Source: Diphasiastrum complanatum
Taxonomy: Eukaryota; Streptophyta; Lycopodiopsida; Lycopodiales; Lycopodiaceae
Direction: 5' to 3'
Assembly (NCBI GenBank): GCA_029204225.1
Contig: CM055103.1
Location: 5,274,249-5,338,248, forward strand
Length of the DNA: 64,000 bases
In this document: positions 52,384 through 64,000 of the stretch, piece after piece
Numbering within the stretch: position 1 is the first letter of the stretch
Layout: each line of letters starts with the position of its first letter
The notes under the pieces: model-generated
The model's input: only the letters and a program-made list of their open reading frames with translations
Told to the model about the DNA's origin: nothing
Databases searched by the model: none
Program-made: the position numbers and the translations under genes

Positions 52384-53703
52384 TCATCGATTTAGGAGCA
52401 ACATCTCACATAACCTGCAACAAGAAGATCTTGATCAACTTTCGTGAACTCGAAAATGACAAAGCAGTGATTCTATGCGATGAAAGCAGACACGATGTCA
52501 AAGGCAACGACTCTCTACAGCTACGAACACTGTCTGGCCAAGTAGAGCTGCCAAGAGCACTCTATGTGCCCTCACTCAGAAAGGATCTGCTATCTATCTC
52601 CAAGATGACAGATTTAGGCATTTGAGATTTGTTTGACGACAACACTTGCCGTATGATCGAGAAGACGACAAACAAGTTGCTGATAGTTGGATGCAGAGAA
52701 GGAAATCTCTACGAGGCCAAAATAATCAGCAACTCTGAAAGCATATTAAATGCTTCAAAAAACAAAGATCAACTCTGGCATAGAAGAATGTATCATCTGA
52801 ATATGCGAAGCCTATATGACATGAGCAGAAAGGACATTGTCACAGGTCTCAAGATCTCAAAGCCAGAGGCTGAGTTCTGTGAAGCTTGTCAGAAAGGCAA
52901 GCAACATCGGAATCCATTCACACACGAGGGAAGAAGAGCCAAAAAAGTTCTTGAGCTCGTCCACTTTGATGTGTGTGGACCAATGAAAATAGATTCACTC
53001 TCAGGTTCGATATATTTTTTAACGTTCATGAATGATTATAGCCGAATGACTACGATCTACTACCTGAAGAAGAAATCTGATGTATTCAATTCTTTCAAGA
53101 AGTTCGTGGCATTCGCAGGGGATCGAACACCAGTTGACTCCTGCATACACACCAGAATATAACGGTGTGGCAGAAAGAAGAAACAGAACGCTAGTCGAAG
53201 GAGCCAGATGCATGATGGCACAGGTTCAATTGCCAGGCCAATTTTGGGCCGAGGCAATAGTTGCAGTTGTACACCTACAGAACAGATCTACAATGACAAC
53301 GCTGGAGAACAAAACACCATACGAAATGTGGACAAGTAAAAAGTCCGATCTGTCATACGTACAAGTATTTGGATGTGCAACATATAAGCACATTCCAAAG
53401 GAAAAGAGAAACAAGCTCGATGACAAATTCGAGCAAACAATCATGATTGGCTACTCGAACAAAACACATGTATACAGACTCTACGATCCAACCACGAAGA
53501 AGGTTGTTTCGAGCAGAGATGTGAAGTTCGATGAGTCCACATTACCTGGACTGAAAGACGAAAGAGGCCATGAGATCTTCACATTGCTGTCTATTCAAGA
53601 GGGAGATCGAGCACATACATCAAATCAGAATGCAGAGCCCCAGACTCTAGAGCAGCAGGAAGCAAATAATCGACTCCACGAACAAGAAATGTTCGAGCAG
53701 TGA
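52384..53703 (+). pseudogene. Copia protease and integrase, internally deleted
   Basis: Protease: VIDLGATSHITCNKK (DLG replaces the usual DSG). GAG-pre-integrase: LWHRRMYHLNMRSLYDMS, CEACQKGKQH. Integrase: LELVHFDVCGPMKI, MNDYSR. Near 53115 about 40 residues including the second catalytic Asp block are missing with a frameshift; it resumes YTPEYNGVAERRNRTLVEGA, FGCATYKHIPK, VYRLYDPTTKKVVSSRDVKF. A stop is at 53701. Confidence 0.88.
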
Positions 53704-53929
53704 CGAAACGAACCTCGAAGGTTAACAAGACAAAGAAGACCTCCAGACTGCTATTCTGACAATCTTCAATGGAGTGAAGACATCAGTTCAAGTGCTACAG
53801 CATCACAGAAGAGCCAGCAACATACCAAGAAGCTATTGAGAGTCCAGAGGGAGAATTCTGGAAGCATACAATATTAGAGAAGATCGAGTCGATGAGGCAA
53901 AACGAGGCATGAACATTAGAGCCACTGCC

Positions 53930-55300
53930 AGAAAATAGAAAAATAGTCGATTGCAAGTGGGTGTACAAGAAAAAGCTAAAATCAGATGGCACTATTGGCT
54001 GCTACAAGACCAGGGTTGTCGCAAAGGGCTACACGCAGAGATATGGTGTCGACTATTTCGACACATATTCGCCCATGGTGAAGATGACAAGCATAAGGCT
54101 ACTCCTTGCATACGCCACACAGTACAATCTAGAAATTCACCAGATTGACGTGAAAACAGCCTTTCTCCATGGAGATCTAGAGGAGGAAATCTTCATGAAG
54201 CAACCTGAAGGCTATGAAGACCCCGACAACAGACAATATGTCTGTCAATTGCAGAGATGCATCTACGGTCTAAAACAGGCATCATGGGCCTGGTACAAAA
54301 AGCTTGATGGTCTTTTGAAGTCTCTAGACTTCAACCCTACTCAACCAGACTGTAATGTCTACATCAAAAGAGTAGGAAAGAATTTTGTGATACTGACATT
54401 TTCTGGATGATTCGTTGATGATAGGAAATTCCTTGATGCTGATCAAAGACACGAAGAGTCACATTTCTAAAAGCTACGAAATCACATATCTTAGAGAAGC
54501 AACAAAATACCTAGGGCTGGAGATCAGAAGAGATCAAACAAATGGCAAAATGCACTTGAGTTAGTTAGAATACGCCAAAAAAGTGCTAAAACAGTACCAC
54601 ATGATGGACTGCACAGAGAAAGCCACACAATGATAGCTGGAGCCAAGCTCACGAAACATGATTGTCCAAAAACAGAAGAGGAAGAACAGAAGATGGTAGG
54701 TATACCCTACCAGAACTTAATTGAGAGTTTGATGTACTTGACAATTTGTACTAGACTGGATCTGGCCTTCTCTGTTCACGCATTGAGCCAATTCTGTTCC
54801 AATCCTGGTCTAGCACATTGACAAATGGCCAAACGAATCCTACAGTATCTGAAGGGTATTCAGAATATTGGATTAACCTATAGAGCTAGAAATGAGGAGA
54901 ACGGATTCGAGCTGCATCACTATAGTGATGCGAGCTGGGCGAGCTGCAAGAATGACAGCAAGTCCATTATTGGAGGATGTACAATAGCGTGCAGAGCTGC
55001 AATCAGCTGGATATGCAAAAAGCAAATCTTAGTAGCTCAATCCTCTTGCGAAGCTGAGTATGTCATAGCCTCAAAAGTTGCGAATGAGGTAGGCAGATGA
55101 TGTTGGAGGCAATCGGGATACCACAAGAGGGGCCAAACAGGATGATGATGGACTCCTAGAGTGCCATCTATTTGTCCCAGGATCCCGTCTTCCATTCAAA
55201 GACGAAGCACATTCCTTTGAAGTACCATCACATTTGAGATTTGATCTCGAAAGGAGAGCTCCAGGTCCAGTTCATAAAATCAGAAAGTATGATTGTAGAT
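53930..55300 (+). pseudogene. Copia reverse transcriptase and RNase H
   Basis: RT: WVYKKKLKSDGTIGCYKTRV, FDTYSPMVKMTSIRLLLAYA, IHQIDVKTAFLHGDLEEEIF, CIYGLKQASWAWYKKLDGLL. The catalytic VDD region is frameshifted (stop at 54408, FVDDR just after). RNase H: YSDASWASCKNDSKSIIGG, WICKKQILVAQSSCEAEYVI; final DLLTEPLDKPLFTKQ at about 55300-55345. Confidence 0.9.
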
Positions 55301-55391
55301 CTCCTCACAGAACCGCTCGACAAGCCACTCTTTACCAAGCAAAGAGAGACAATTGGATTGAACGAACAGAGCTGCAAGGTTCAAGAGGGAG

Positions 55392-56132
55392 TATCAGAAA
55401 TGGTGAACTCAGTGCAACTTTGTCGCAGCACCAACAAGACATGAAGGACAAACGAGAAAAATTCGCGACAGTCAACGTGTCTTTGACTTGAAGCACGAAC
55501 GATTTGCGAATCATAAACACACCTCCAGGACCGCAAAACAAAAAGAACAAAACAAACAAAGAGAAATCCTTCACGCTGCCAGCTGGCAGCTCAACGGGCT
55601 TCATGCCCAGCTGAAACAAATAGCAACAATGGAGACTAACTAACTAGCTGATTAGCGTTAACTAGTCTTGTGATTCTACGTTTAGCTATCTTGTAAACTC
55701 CACACAGTGGAGGTATAAACGATCCTCTCTAGATCATAACCAATAAGTGAAAAAGAAGAGAGATAGTGAATACAGAGATCTGTAAGAAATAGAGAGAGAC
55801 ATAGCAAATAGAGTAAGAAAGTAAAAATACCATAGTTGTGCATGAAAGTCTACCAACGAGCAGAACACAACGAAAGAGTAGAGAGTCAATCCACCAACGA
55901 GCGAGACACTGACAATCTCGCTCTAAGACCAAACTGACAATATAGTCATTCTATTTCGTGTATCTCTTGGCTTGTGCTGTGTCTCTTGATTGCTAGAATA
56001 AAATATGTTCTGTGATGCGTAGTCGAGTGTCTAGGATCCGGTAAGAGCTTCCACACATAAATCAAAGACAGAAAATTGTTCGCGAATCAGAAGAGAGGAC
56101 GAACACGAAGAAAGAAAAAAACTTCCACGACA
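55392..56132 (+). repeat. 3' LTR of the complete Copia (741 bp)
   Basis: Starts TATCAGAAATGGTG after PPT GAGGGAG, ends CTTCCACGACA, then duplication CAAAC. Confidence 0.92.
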
Positions 56133-56137
56133 CAAAC

Positions 56138-58241
<2,104 letters not shown>

Positions 58242-58377
58242 CTTTCAAAAAGTGTTTGTTCAAATACTTTTAGACTAATATAGCTTTGAAAAGTCAACCT
58301 CTAAGTCTAATATGAAAATTGGCCTCAAATGTGTATTTGGCATTTTTTCAATCTATGACCAATCTTAACTAAACTAG

Positions 58378-58720
58378 TTGATAATTTCTCACACCCATTT
58401 CTTGAAATACTCAAGAGCAAAAAATGCATTTCCTCATTCTCTACCGAGTCTGAATATTTTCCAGCCACTTCTAATAGCTCTTTCTTTGAACCCACAAACT
58501 CACTCTAGAACTAATCATATTGAAGTTCGATTTCATTTTCTTAGAGAGAAAGTTCAGAGTAAGGATGTCTAATTTAACTTACTATCATACCAATAGTATG
58601 TTGGTTGATACTCTAACAAAGCCATTGCCAAGAGAGAAATATGCTACCTTAGTAAATATGTTAAATTTTCATTCAGGTGACTAGTGGTAAGGTTAAGTAG
58701 GAGTGTTGGAGTTTAATCTT
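58378..58720 (+). pseudogene. Copia 3' end (RNase H block, PPT, LTR start)
   Basis: ALSLNPQTHSRTNHIEVRFH, FLREKVQSKDV, then NSMLVDTLTKPLPREKYATL in a shifted frame, PPT AAGTAGGAG and TGTTGGAGTTTAATC at 58704. It may be the displaced 3' end of the 46.7 kb Copia. Confidence 0.75.
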
Positions 58721-58744
58721 ACTCCTACTCACCTAAATTCATCT

Positions 58745-58970
58745 TGTGAGTACTCCTATAACAATGTCATTGAGGCACATATCAAAATATTGCAACATCT
58801 CTTGCGGGTTGTCATCTTTGTAGGCTCTACATGCTTGGGTGTAGATTTCCAAAAATCATCTTAAATCTACCTTTCCATCGAACCTTGGGGGGTCAATCTT
58901 GGGAAAATTCTAACGGCGTGGAAAACAAATGGCCTAGGATTGTCCATCGTGTGCGGATCTATGCCAACAC
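58745..58970 (-). pseudogene. Ty3/Gypsy gag fragment
   Basis: Minus strand encodes NFPKIDPPRFDGKVDLR, then FLEIYTQACRAYKDD and NPQEMLQYFDMCLNDIV. The PKIDLP.FDG opening is typical of Gypsy gag. Confidence 0.6.
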
Positions 58971-59259
58971 GTTCATCGACTATCTCAAAATGACATGTCT
59001 ACTAATCTTCTAGATTTAGATAATCTCTTATTAGACCTTAGGTGCATACACTGAAGTGTATCTTGTGACTATTTTTATTGTTTTACATTTTTGGATTTTC
59101 TCGATGTTTTTGTAAATCTTTTTTTAATGAAAACAAGCAGATAAAATTAAAAACAAAAAGTGAAATGTGAGCAAAGAAAATCTGAAATTGCAAGTTGGAT
59201 AATAATAATCAAGTAAATTAGATCTATCACATTTGACATTTCTCTGATGGAGAGTAATT

Positions 59260-59960
59260 TGTGAAGAATTGCCAAAAATTGGCAAATCTAGCTTGATCAA
59301 AAACCATGTAGAATAGTGTAGATTGTGTACACAAGTGGGTCCCACACATGTGAGGCCATGATGCCACATGGGAAACCCATCCTAATGTAGGTTAGGTCAA
59401 GTCAAGAGATTTGGTCATGTCTGTTTGGTGGTCATCCCTACTTTATAGGACCTACACCTAAGTTTAAGGTGAAAATTTGACCAACTAGCTACCTACCAAG
59501 CATAACTCTAGGAAATAGACTAGGTTTTCATTTTAGGTCAAGGAGAGTGAGTTAACTTCCTTATTACATGCTGGAAATCCACCTAACTTCAAGAAGGAAG
59601 TCGAATTTGGTATGTATTCCCTCTCTCCATAGTGAGAAGATAGAAAATTTTTGGAGCTCATTGGCAATCTCAAGCTAGTTCACTATGTACATTGAGTTTT
59701 TGTGATCCAAATGAAACCAAATCAATTTCTACTTGTTTCTCAGGTTGAAGGCCGTACTACAGCCTGTAGTACACACGTGTGGGCTCGGATTTCAATGTTG
59801 ATCAATGCTTTTGATTGTGAATGCTTGTTGTTTGTCAAATTGCCAATCTAGATCAACTTTTTTGTGTCTAGTTTTTTGATAGATTGTTAAGCAAGCATCC
59901 AATCACTCTTGTAGATCTTTTGTAGATCCATTTATGGTCCTAAAGTATAGTACTTTCACA
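59260..59960 (+). repeat. 5' LTR (701 bp)
   Basis: TGTGAA...TTCACA. A short hairpin TTGCCAA-AAA-TTGGCAA lies within the first 30 bases. Confidence 0.92.
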
Positions 59961-59980
59961 TGGTATCAGAGTCAAGTACA
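59961..59980 (+). promoter_or_regulatory. Primer-binding site, initiator Met tRNA type
   Basis: TGGTATCAGAGTCAAG directly after the LTR end fits the complement of plant initiator tRNA-Met 3' end. Confidence 0.85.
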
Positions 59981-60763
59981 AGAGCATAATCCATTGATCT
60001 AATGCAAATCCATTTTTAGCAAGTTTTGGTGCTAAAAACTAGTATTGAGAGGGCAAGCTAGAATCTTGATTTTGGTGAGGAGATTTGATCCCAAACTTGG
60101 TAGGGGTCCAAATCCGTACTGTCCACATGTGTGGGCACCTCTGAACCTGCATTTAATGCATGGTATTCATTTGATCCAAAAAAATTCAATTTGTGAGCTG
60201 TTGGTGTAATTTTTGGTGGAGATCCTAGGATAATCTACCAAGATCATTTGCCATTGATTAGATTTGAATTTCTTTAATGGAATCTAATTAATCTAGGCTG
60301 ATTTCAAATCCTATTAAGGTTAAAAGCAGTTCTTGAAAGTACACCAAGAAGGAAGAAAGAGATTAAGTCATTTTTTTGTCCAAAAATAGCCAAAATTGGC
60401 AAGATTTGATTGTAAGTAGATTTCACATCATCTTATCTTCATTCCAACTTTGTGAGAGAGTGCTAGAACTAAGATTATAAGTCCATTTGTTGGATTAGAA
60501 ATCTAATTTGAGTGAAAAACTACAAGAGAGATACCTTAGTGAGTTTCTAGAGACAATGAAATCCATTTCTTGGCAAGATTTGTTTAAAAGTAGTTTTCAC
60601 TTCATCTTATCTTCATTCCAGCTTTGTGAGGGAGTGATAGAACTGTGATTATAAGTCCATTTGTTGGATTAGAAATCAAATTTGAGTGAAACACTGCAAG
60701 TGTGAGACCTTTGTGAGTTTCAAGTCAATCAAATCTATTTCTTGTTTGTAGAAGTCACTAGTA

Positions 60764-61342
60764 AGATGGGATCTGCTGGAGCATACCTTCTAGAAGCTAG
60801 TGAGAGGTTGAGTTCTACAAATTATGCTATTTGGAAGGTTAGAATGGAGTCACTCTTGGTGCTCCAAGACCTTTATGAGTTCTTGATTGAAGATGAAGAT
60901 GAACCTCTAGGTGCACAGTTTAGCTAGATACAAGAAGAGATCTAGGCTTGCACTTCATTGTGTGAAGATGAATGTGAACAATGATTTGTTGAGAGAAGTA
61001 TCAACTTGTACTAATGCTAAAGAGGCTTGGGAGTCTTTAAAATCAATCTATGAGTCTAGCAACACTTCTAGAGTTCTTATGCTTATAAATCAAATTTTGC
61101 AAAGCATGAGGAGAAGTGAGGAGAGTGCACAGGATTATGTACTCAGAATCAAGTCTCTAAATAGGGAGTTGGCTCTCATTGGAGAGAAGATTCATGATGG
61201 AGAGCTTGTACAAATTGTCCTTAATGGTCTAGGAGATGACTTTGCAAATTTGGTCCAAAGTTTTGCCATCAAAGACACTTTGCCAACTATAGAAAAACTT
61301 CACAGTGTGAGTGTAGGATGCTCCATGCAAAATCTAGGATGA
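60764..61342 (+). pseudogene. Copia gag with two compensating frameshifts
   Basis: MGSAGAYLLEASERLSSTNY starts gag; the frame shifts near 60920, continues as CVKMNVNNDLLREVSTCTNA, KSIYESSNTSRVLMLINQIL and ELVQIVLNGLGDDFANLVQS, and shifts back near 61320 into the next ORF. It is similar to gag of the minus Copia at 57.1 kb (LTSSNYSLWKVRMESLL). Confidence 0.88.
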
Positions 61343-62904
61343 GTTCCTTGTCGTTGCAGGATGGTGATGAGAAAGCCACTTTCTCATTCAAGGGAAAAAA
61401 GAAGACCAATGGAAAGAAGAAGCATCCAAAGGAGGCCAAAGAAGAGGATGATGCATCAAGCTCTAAGGACAAGTCAAAGCAGAAGTGCTTTTGTGGAAGG
61501 AAGGGGCATTATGCATATGAATGCTACAAGAGGCTAAGAGCACAAGTGGAGGAGGACAAACAAGAAAACCTTGCAAAGGAGGAGGAGGAGGATGAAGTAG
61601 ATGTATTCTTGATGGCATCTACATCCTCACCAACAAGCAATGGCAATTCAAGAGACAATTGGTGGATCGACAGTGGGGCTAGCTCCCAGATGTCTTGTGA
61701 AAAGGACTTTTTCTCAACCTTACACTCTTTCAATGCTACTAAAAAGTTTGTCTTTACTGCAAATGATGAAGAGTGTAGGATAGATGGTGTTGGCACCATC
61801 TCATTGTGTCTAGAATCCTCAAAATGCATGGATCTAGAAAATGTCCTTTATGTACCATCAATCACCAAGAATATGCTTAGTGTTGGTCTACTCTTAGAAA
61901 GTGGTTTGGATGTCCACTTTAAGCATGGTGTTTGCTTCATCTTGAAGAATGATATTTGCATTGCAAAGGGATTTAAACATGGAAGATTGTTTAAGTTGGA
62001 AGCTAGTGTTGCTTTTGAAAGAATGAGCTTGGCAAAGCAGGAGATCACTCAAGAGGAGATCTTGGCAAAGTGTGATCTTGCTTGCATTGAGGAGGAGCAT
62101 CAAAAGGAGGAAGATCTTGAGGATCAGTCTCAAATCATGAGAGTTCCAAGGGAGTCCTCAATGACAATGGCCAAGTCATCAAATTGCATGCAAATTGTCC
62201 ATTCAAGTGTGCATCTTGCAAGGGTGGTGAGCATTGGAGAGTCTACTATCTTTAAATACTTTTTAGATAGTATTAGTAGACATGGAGTGACTTGTTGCTT
62301 ATCTTTAAGATCTATGGTGTTTAGTACTCTTTATGACAAGACAATGAAATTAGATGCTTTCAAATCTCCATTTGTTGTTGATAAAGCAATTTCATTGGAT
62401 AACTATTTTTGTAATAGTTTGAATAGTGTCATAAAAGATGAAACATCATTTGTATTGGAAATATTTGGGTCCACATGCTTTGAGCATGATCATTCCAATG
62501 TAAGGACCAAAGATTATCCTATTTCAATGATAGGAATAATGGTAGTGTTTTGCTCTTCGAGTAGAGATTGTAGAATCTACTTGTTTTCAGCCAAGGAATT
62601 TGTCAATGGTGGAAATGTGATCTTTCAAGAGTGGAAGATTTGTAAACTTGAAGAAGCACCTTTGGATCAACACCTTATTCAATTCATTGATGGTTTGGAG
62701 TCAAGTCAAGTGGAGGAGCAAGCTCAAGACCTGAGGACTCCAAGAAGAACCTTGAGTATCAAGATGGAGCCATCTAGGCTCAATCATATGGATCAAGCAA
62801 GGCAAGTTGTCTTTGGCAACATTATTTATGCACTTAATATTTTAATTGATGTATCTTCAAGTGCACAAAATGCCTTGGAATCCATGGCTTGGCATGATGT
62901 TTAG
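61318..62904 (+). CDS. 528-codon ORF: gag end, zinc knuckle, retropepsin and unassigned C-terminal region
   Basis: Open from 61318 to TAG 62904. Residues 1-60 are basic gag end; CFCGRKGHYAYEC at about 60-72 is a CCHC-like knuckle one residue short in the first pair. Residues about 112-210 are retropepsin-like: WWIDSGASSQMSCEKDFFST, LENVLYVPSITKNMLSVGLL. Residues about 230-380 match nothing I recognise; a decayed trace of integrase C terminus (VLEIFGSTCFEHDH, RDCRIYLFSAKEFVNGGNVI) lies near 380-440. No integrase core, RT or RNase H. Such a long frame in a defective element suggests recent origin or selection on the protein. Confidence 0.75.
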   Translation: MLHAKSRMSSLSLQDGDEKATFSFKGKKKTNGKKKHPKEAKEEDDASSSKDKSKQKCFCGRKGHYAYECYKRLRAQVEEDKQENLAKEEEEDEVDVFLMASTSSPTSNGNSRDNWWIDSGASSQMSCEKDFFSTLHSFNATKKFVFTANDEECRIDGVGTISLCLESSKCMDLENVLYVPSITKNMLSVGLLLESGLDVHFKHGVCFILKNDICIAKGFKHGRLFKLEASVAFERMSLAKQEITQEEILAKCDLACIEEEHQKEEDLEDQSQIMRVPRESSMTMAKSSNCMQIVHSSVHLARVVSIGESTIFKYFLDSISRHGVTCCLSLRSMVFSTLYDKTMKLDAFKSPFVVDKAISLDNYFCNSLNSVIKDETSFVLEIFGSTCFEHDHSNVRTKDYPISMIGIMVVFCSSSRDCRIYLFSAKEFVNGGNVIFQEWKICKLEEAPLDQHLIQFIDGLESSQVEEQAQDLRTPRRTLSIKMEPSRLNHMDQARQVVFGNIIYALNILIDVSSSAQNALESMAWHDV

Positions 62905-63114
62905 TTTTGAAGTGTGCTACATGTATATAGACACATTTATGGAACATCTTGTAAGGGATGCTCTAAGAGGTGGTGAAAGATCCTTCATGGACATCATTCT
63001 CTATTGGAGTCTCAAAAGTTCCTTGTTTGTAGCTGGATTTTTTAGACACTTCTGAAAGGTTTCATTCATCTATCAAGAGAGTTGTAAATAGATCAAGCTA
63101 AATTTGAGGAGGAG

Positions 63115-63763
63115 TGTGAAGAATTGCCAAAAATTGGCAAATCTAGCTTGATCAAAAACCATGTAGAATAGTGTAAATTGTGTACACAAGTGGGTCCCAC
63201 ACATGTGAGGCCATGATGACACATTGGAAACCCATCCTAATGTAGGTTAGGTCAAGTCAAGAGAGTTGGTCATGTCTATTTGGTGGTCATCCCTACTTTA
63301 TAGGACCTACACCTAAGTTTAAGGTGAAAATTTGACCAACTAGCTACCTACCCAGCATAACTCTAGGATCTAGGCTAGGGTTTCATTTCACATGCTGGAA
63401 ATCCACCTAACTTCAAGAAGGAAGTCGAATTTGGTATGTATTCCCTCTCTCCATAGTGAGAAGATAGAAAATTTTTGGAGCTCATTGGCAATCTCAAGCT
63501 AGTTCACTATGTACATTGAGTTTTTGTGATCCAAATGAAACCAAATCAATTTCTACTTGTTTCTCAGGTTGAAGGCCGTACTACAGCCTATAGTACACAC
63601 GTGTGGGCTCGTATTTCAATGTTGATCAATGATTTTGATTGCGAATGCTTGTTGTTTGTCAAATTGCCAATCTAGATCAACTTTTTTGTGTCTAGTTTTT
63701 TGATAGATTGTATGTGGATCTTTTGTAGATCCATTTATGGTCCTAAAGTACAGTACTTTCACA
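63115..63763 (+). repeat. 3' LTR (649 bp)
   Basis: TGTGAA...TTCACA, preceded by a purine-rich PPT. Confidence 0.92.
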
Positions 63764-64000
63764 TAATAAATAGTTGTTAGTAATCTCATGAGTGATTACT
63801 CCTTTATTTGATGAGATGCCTATTGACTATGAGTGATGATCATAAACCACCGTGAGGTGGGTGAGTAAAGATGAACTGATGGTAAAAAAATAGGCAAGTA
63901 ATAAAGATCTAACTCATCGATTTTCTAGATGGTGGATTGGGTAATGTATTGTGTACGATAAAAATAAAAAGTAATTAGAATGAGCGAGAAAAGATATTTT
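63764..64000. other. Right flank, no feature recognised
   Basis: AT-rich; nothing recognised to the window edge. Confidence 0.6.

Larger units (their letters stand above)
50651..56132 (+). mobile_element. Structurally complete Copia element with CAAAC target duplication
   Basis: The two LTRs are both 741 bases (50651-51391; 55392-56132), TGTCAG (TATCAG in the 3' copy)...ACA, flanked by CAAAC at 50646-50650 and 56133-56137. The primer-binding site TGGTACCAAAGCC starts at 51392; PPT CAAGAGGGAG ends at 55391. Inside, gag, protease, integrase, RT and RNase H appear in the Copia order but with stops, frameshifts and a deletion in integrase. By eye the LTRs differ at roughly one in ten sites, so this is not a recent insertion. 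Confidence 0.92.
59260..63763 (+). mobile_element. Non-autonomous Copia (TR-GAG-like) with gag-protease and a 528-codon ORF
   Basis: 5' LTR 59260-59960 and 3' LTR 63115-63763 both start TGTGAA and end TTCACA. Primer-binding site TGGTATCAGAG is at 59961; PPT TTTGAGGAGGAG ends at 63114. Flanks TAATT (59255-59259) and TAATA (63764-63768) may be a mutated 5 bp duplication. Inside are gag, a zinc-knuckle/protease ORF and fragments of integrase C terminus, but no RT or RNase H. LTRs are similar by eye apart from two indels (about 35 and 20 bases). Confidence 0.9.

Overview
The window looks like a repeat-swollen piece of a land-plant nuclear genome. The two host genes are plant-like, introns are very long, and the space is filled with Copia and Gypsy LTR elements, LINEs, hAT transposons and (CT)n/(AC)n microsatellites. 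A fern, lycophyte or gymnosperm would fit, but the sequence alone does not fix the lineage.

Host gene 1 (+, from beyond the left edge to 35970) is the ribosome-associated quality-control factor NEMF/Rqc2. I find nine exons (1998-2183, 2380-2673, 3370-3522, 3896-4050, 9140-9245, 25081-26049, 30369-30495, 35057-35530, 35777-35970). All splice phases agree and together they encode the C-terminal 885 residues. About 31 kb of this stretch is intron. The 5.1 kb intron before 9140 holds an ORF1-type LINE inserted in an LTR, plus Copia remnants. The 15.8 kb intron 9246-25080 holds a decayed Copia carrying a 738 bp hAT-like insertion, two hAT copies in inverted orientation, a Copia RT/RNase H fragment, a minus-strand Gypsy derivative with protease and chromodomain but no RT, and LINE pieces. 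The intron 26050-30368 holds a nearly complete minus-strand LINE. The intron 30496-35056 holds Gypsy integrase, hAT and LINE fragments, the last interrupted by a tiny tRNA-like SINE.

Host gene 2 (+, 43750-45405) is a three-exon, 175-residue hotdog-fold thioesterase like plant DHNA-CoA thioesterase, ending in the peroxisomal signal SKL.

From 38913 to 42041 lies a minus-strand non-autonomous Copia. From about 46.7 to 58.7 kb is a nested stack: a decayed plus-strand Copia interrupted by a solo LTR and by a minus-strand Copia, which is itself interrupted by a structurally complete Copia (50651-56132, target duplication CAAAC). From 59260 to 63763 is an LTR element with gag/protease and an intact 528-codon ORF but no reverse transcriptase.

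The signal I find most unusual is that four LINE copies of one family (near 1-1.9 kb and 26.6-30.3 kb) all abut (CT)n microsatellites in the same orientation. Two of them are flanked by (CT)n on both sides. This suggests a plant LINE that uses (CT)n tracts as its target.
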